Source of the DNA: Pseudomonadota bacterium
GTDB taxonomy: Bacteria; Pseudomonadota; Gammaproteobacteria; Steroidobacterales; Steroidobacteraceae
Assembly: GCA_021850555.1 (NCBI GenBank)
Contig: JAJZLX010000334.1
Span: 1 to 7,596, forward strand
Length of the DNA: 7,596 nt
Direction of reading: 5' to 3'
The notes under the pieces were generated by a model, which saw nothing but the letters and a program-made list of their open reading frames with translations, did not search any database and was not told the DNA's origin. The stretch's first letter is position 1. Each line of letters starts with the position of its first letter. This document shows, in pieces, positions 5,621 to 7,596 of this stretch. Made by a program: the position numbers and the translations under genes.

Positions 5621-5722
5621 CTACTCACCAGGCAGGCCTTGCCGACGACCGGCAAGCGCTTCTCGTGTCCAGAGGTAGTCGTAGCGAATGACCGGCCAGG
5701 GGCTTGGCTTAGGCAGTGGCAC
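5621..5722 (-). pseudogene. Truncated PemK/MazF-like toxin remnant
   Basis: Directly after the antitoxin stop (TAA 5734-5732), taaggcggcatc leads to GTG 5722-5720. It opens a 33-codon frame beginning PLPKPSPWPVIRYDYLWTRE, then ALAGRRQGLPGE, and ending at TAG 5623-5621. The pattern of Pro-rich start, VIRYxYLW and a Gly-Arg linker matches the N-terminus of PemK/MazF-like toxins partnered with Phd-type antitoxins. In those proteins the next residues are typically KDRPC and the full length is well over 100. Here the frame ends at that point; the adjacent frame gives KACLVS, hinting at a frameshift at the break. The remaining toxin sequence is absent, replaced by the end of the opposing 134-residue gene. 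It cannot encode a working toxin. Confidence 0.6.
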
Positions 5723-5731
5723 GATGCCGCC

Positions 5732-6010
5732 TTACTTCAGCAGCGCATCGAGGTGCGCGTGCTCTGGCCCCATCTCGGCTCGTCGCACGGCATCGGCCAC
5801 CACATCCGCCGCTTGCGCGGTCCTGTGGCTTCGGCGCGCGGCGGAGACGAGCCAATCGTATTGATTGGCGGACATCAGCACCAACTCGCGCCGGCCATGC
5901 CTGGTGATCTGCACGGGCTCCCTTTGGGTCTGGCGTTGGAACTCGCCGAACTTCCGTTGAAGTACCGGCCCGACTTCATCTCGCGCTTCGGCGGGTCGAG
6001 GCTGCCACAT
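5732..6010 (-). CDS. Phd/YefM-family antitoxin (apparently orphaned)
   Basis: 92 residues from ATG 6010-6008. The longer open frame upstream to 6178 is shadow sequence of the topoisomerase gene, and the preferred start gives the usual antitoxin length. Residues ~14-54 carry the family pattern: GPVLQRKFGEFQRQTQREPV, ITRHGRRELVLMS, then ANQYDWLV. This is the N-terminal DNA-binding, dimerising Phd domain. The Arg/Ala-rich C-terminus is where such proteins bind their toxin. Only a 33-codon toxin relic follows, so the antitoxin may remain as a repressor or as protection against a toxin elsewhere. The ribosome-binding site is weak. A 9-bp inverted repeat upstream (6047-6071) is a plausible autoregulatory site shared with the divergent topoisomerase gene. 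Confidence 0.85.
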   Translation of the reverse strand: MWQPRPAEARDEVGPVLQRKFGEFQRQTQREPVQITRHGRRELVLMSANQYDWLVSAARRSHRTAQAADVVADAVRRAEMGPEHAHLDALLK

Positions 6011-6046
6011 TCGATCGAGAGAACTTGCCTCGCCCTGGTACCTATA

Positions 6047-6071
6047 GCTCTTCAGGACATTACTGAAGAGC
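6047..6071. promoter_or_regulatory. Inverted repeat in the antitoxin/topoisomerase divergent region
   Basis: gctcttcag (6047-6055) and ctgaagagc (6063-6071) are exact reverse complements around gacatta. The site occupies the centre of the 75 bases between the antitoxin ATG and the topoisomerase ATG. Phd-type antitoxins are known to bind palindromes in their own promoters, so autoregulation is a reasonable inference. It could also influence the topoisomerase gene. Confidence 0.6.
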
Positions 6072-6085
6072 AAAGGGCGGTATCG

Positions 6086-7596
6086 ATGAAGCTGATGATC
6101 ATCGAGAGCCCCGGCAAGCTGGCGAAGCTCAGATCGTTGCTGGGGCCTGGCTGGAACGTGCAGGCGAGCATGGGGCACGTGCGCGACCTGCCAGAGAAGC
6201 GGATAGGTGCGGAGCCACCTGATTTTGTCCCCGAATTCGAGGTGACCGACCGCGGTCGCAGGATGCTCGGGGATCTTTCAAAAGCGGTATGGGATGCCGA
6301 GGAGGTGTATCTCGCCACGGACCCGGACAGGGAAGGCGAGGCGCTCGCGTGGCACCTGAAGGAATGCCTCTCCCTGGGGGAGAAATATCACCGGGTGGCG
6401 TTCAACGAGATCACCGAGCGCGCGGTCAGGGAGGCGATTGCCAGTCCACGCAGGATCGATATGAGTCTGGTGCGCTCTCAGGAGGCTCGCAGGGTCATCG
6501 ACAAGCTGGTCGGCTACACCCTCTCCCCGGCGGTCTCGCGGCTGCGGGGCGAGACGCTGTCGGTCGGACGGGTGCAGACCCCCACGGTACGCCTCGTGTG
6601 CGCAAGAAGCGCCGCGCGGTATCGGGCCAAGCTCGCCCCCTCCTACGGGGTCGTGCTCGAGTTCGACGGCTGGGTGGCGCAGTGGGAGGGCTCGGACGCG
6701 GATCGGCAGGACGCGCAGCTCATCGGGAAGATCGCTTCGGCGAAGGAGGCGGTGGTGGCGAGCTGCGAGACCCGCATGCTCACTGAATCGCCGCCCCCGC
6801 CGCTGAACACCGCCGGGTTGCTGCAGGCGAGTTATCACCGATTCGGGCTCTCGTGCATGGACACGATGCGGCTTGCGCAGAAGCTCTACGAGCGCGGCGC
6901 GATCACGTATCACCGCACGGATAACCCGAACATCAGTGCGGACTCGCTTCCAGCGATCGCGCGCGAGCTCGATGCCCTCGGACTCGCCTCTGTGGCGCTA
7001 CCGAGGACTTTCCCGCTGCCCGAGGGGGCACAGGCCGGACACCCGGCCATCACCCCGACGTACTGGGAGCGCAAGATCGAAGGGCTCGGTACGAGCGCGC
7101 AGGACCTGTACAAGCTGATCCGGGCCCGCGGCCTGCTCTCGCAGGCCGAGGACGCCCGCTTCAAGGCGAGGGTCGCGCGGCTCACCGTGGATGTCGGCGG
7201 GGCGGTCGTGCCGTTTGTCGCGGTGCGCAAGGCATGGATGAGCAAGGGATGGCGGGGCGTGCTTCGCGGGGAGGCGGCGCGCGACCCGGATTCCTCCTTC
7301 GCCAATCCGGTGCCGAAGCTCGTAGCGGGGATGCGCCTCGCGGTCGAGGGCGCGCGGGTGCGAAAGCGTCCGCAGCCTGCACACTACGACGAGGCATCCC
7401 TCGTGGCGAGGCTCGAGCGCGAGGGGGTCGGAAGGCCCTCGACCTACGCGGCGATCATCCATCGGGTGCAGCAGCGCGGGCTCATCGTGCGCATCGAGGA
7501 GGGCGGCAAGCCCTCGCTCGTGCCGACGAAGGCAGGCGTGTCGGTGCTCACCGCGCTCGTGGGACGCTCTCGATTCGTCGAGATCGACTACACGCG
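6086..7596 (+). CDS. TopA-like type IA DNA topoisomerase, 3' end outside window
   Basis: 503 codons are open to the window end. Start ATG 6086 follows GGGCGG by a few bases. Type IA enzymes cut one DNA strand through a 5'-phosphotyrosine and relax or decatenate DNA. TOPRIM: IIESPGK with E7 and K11, and ATDPDREGEA with D79, D81 and E83. Then come FNEIT (~106-110), the RSQEARRVIDKLVGYTLSP block (~130-148) and LSVGRVQTP (~158-166). The active-site block GAITYHRTDNPN has Tyr275 and Arg277, with Asn280 where Ser is usual; AGHPAITPT carries His319. GVGRPSTYA (~447-455) closes the core. ESPGK and GVGRPSTYA point to TopA rather than TopB. The catalytic Tyr comes earlier than in E. coli TopA (Y319), so the core is compact. 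Zinc-finger content cannot be seen. It is probably a mobile-element copy besides the chromosomal enzyme. Confidence 0.95.
   Translation, partial: MKLMIIESPGKLAKLRSLLGPGWNVQASMGHVRDLPEKRIGAEPPDFVPEFEVTDRGRRMLGDLSKAVWDAEEVYLATDPDREGEALAWHLKECLSLGEKYHRVAFNEITERAVREAIASPRRIDMSLVRSQEARRVIDKLVGYTLSPAVSRLRGETLSVGRVQTPTVRLVCARSAARYRAKLAPSYGVVLEFDGWVAQWEGSDADRQDAQLIGKIASAKEAVVASCETRMLTESPPPPLNTAGLLQASYHRFGLSCMDTMRLAQKLYERGAITYHRTDNPNISADSLPAIARELDALGLASVALPRTFPLPEGAQAGHPAITPTYWERKIEGLGTSAQDLYKLIRARGLLSQAEDARFKARVARLTVDVGGAVVPFVAVRKAWMSKGWRGVLRGEAARDPDSSFANPVPKLVAGMRLAVEGARVRKRPQPAHYDEASLVARLEREGVGRPSTYAAIIHRVQQRGLIVRIEEGGKPSLVPTKAGVSVLTALVGRSRFVEIDYT

Noticed and set aside
5185..5655. 156-codon minus-strand frame
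   Set aside because: Antisense of the 134-residue gene. Only its first residues may reflect the frameshifted continuation of the toxin relic.
6278..6913. Minus-strand 211-codon frame
   Set aside because: Antisense of the topoisomerase, whose catalytic motifs are unmistakable.
1..7596. CRISPR array, tRNA, rRNA, integrase, complete insertion sequence
   Set aside because: Looked for repeated spacers, tRNA-like folds and transposase or integrase motifs on both strands; none seen.

Overview
The window is GC-rich (third codon positions mostly G/C in the convincing genes) and compact. Its content is small hypothetical proteins, an orphan two-receiver regulator, a ParB-like protein, a small nuclease-like protein, a toxin-antitoxin remnant and an accessory type IA topoisomerase. 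This is typical of an accessory island, integrative element or plasmid backbone in a proteobacterium. No integrase, transposase, conjugation gene, tRNA, rRNA or CRISPR array is visible, so the kind of element and the species are inference only.

Left part (1-1300): a minus-strand reading frame runs off the window edge, followed by a 245-residue minus-strand gene. That protein has two diverged copies of one ~65-residue module joined to a C-terminal helix-turn-helix. A 338-base gene-free stretch follows, with a strong GC hairpin and a perfect 9-3-9 inverted repeat just upstream of the next gene.

Middle (1296-4464): a short plus-strand gene appears frameshifted: its tail and stop lie in another frame, directly before a good terminator. 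It converges on two minus-strand genes, a two-helix membrane peptide and a 119-residue protein. The latter starts at GTG and its ribosome-binding site is buried in an 8-bp stem. Plus-strand 2444-3445 encodes two receiver domains. The first has Arg where the phosphorylated Asp should be; the second keeps the Asp and Lys. It converges on a ~330-residue minus-strand protein with a ParB/sulfiredoxin-like DGHTR motif.

Right part (4465-7596): a gene-free divergent region with several inverted repeats leads to a plus-strand pair, a PD-(D/E)xK-like small protein and an unrecognised 134-residue protein. A Phd/YefM-type antitoxin then lies on the minus strand. The first 33 codons of a PemK/MazF-like toxin sit directly downstream of it before the reading frame stops, so the module looks like an antitoxin that has lost its toxin. 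A 9-bp inverted repeat separates it from a divergent TopA-like topoisomerase gene that continues past the window end with all visible catalytic motifs intact.

How the genes work together can only be guessed. ParB-like protein, nuclease-like protein, topoisomerase and antitoxin all fit maintenance and processing of a mobile element. The receiver protein and the repeat/HTH protein are candidate regulators.
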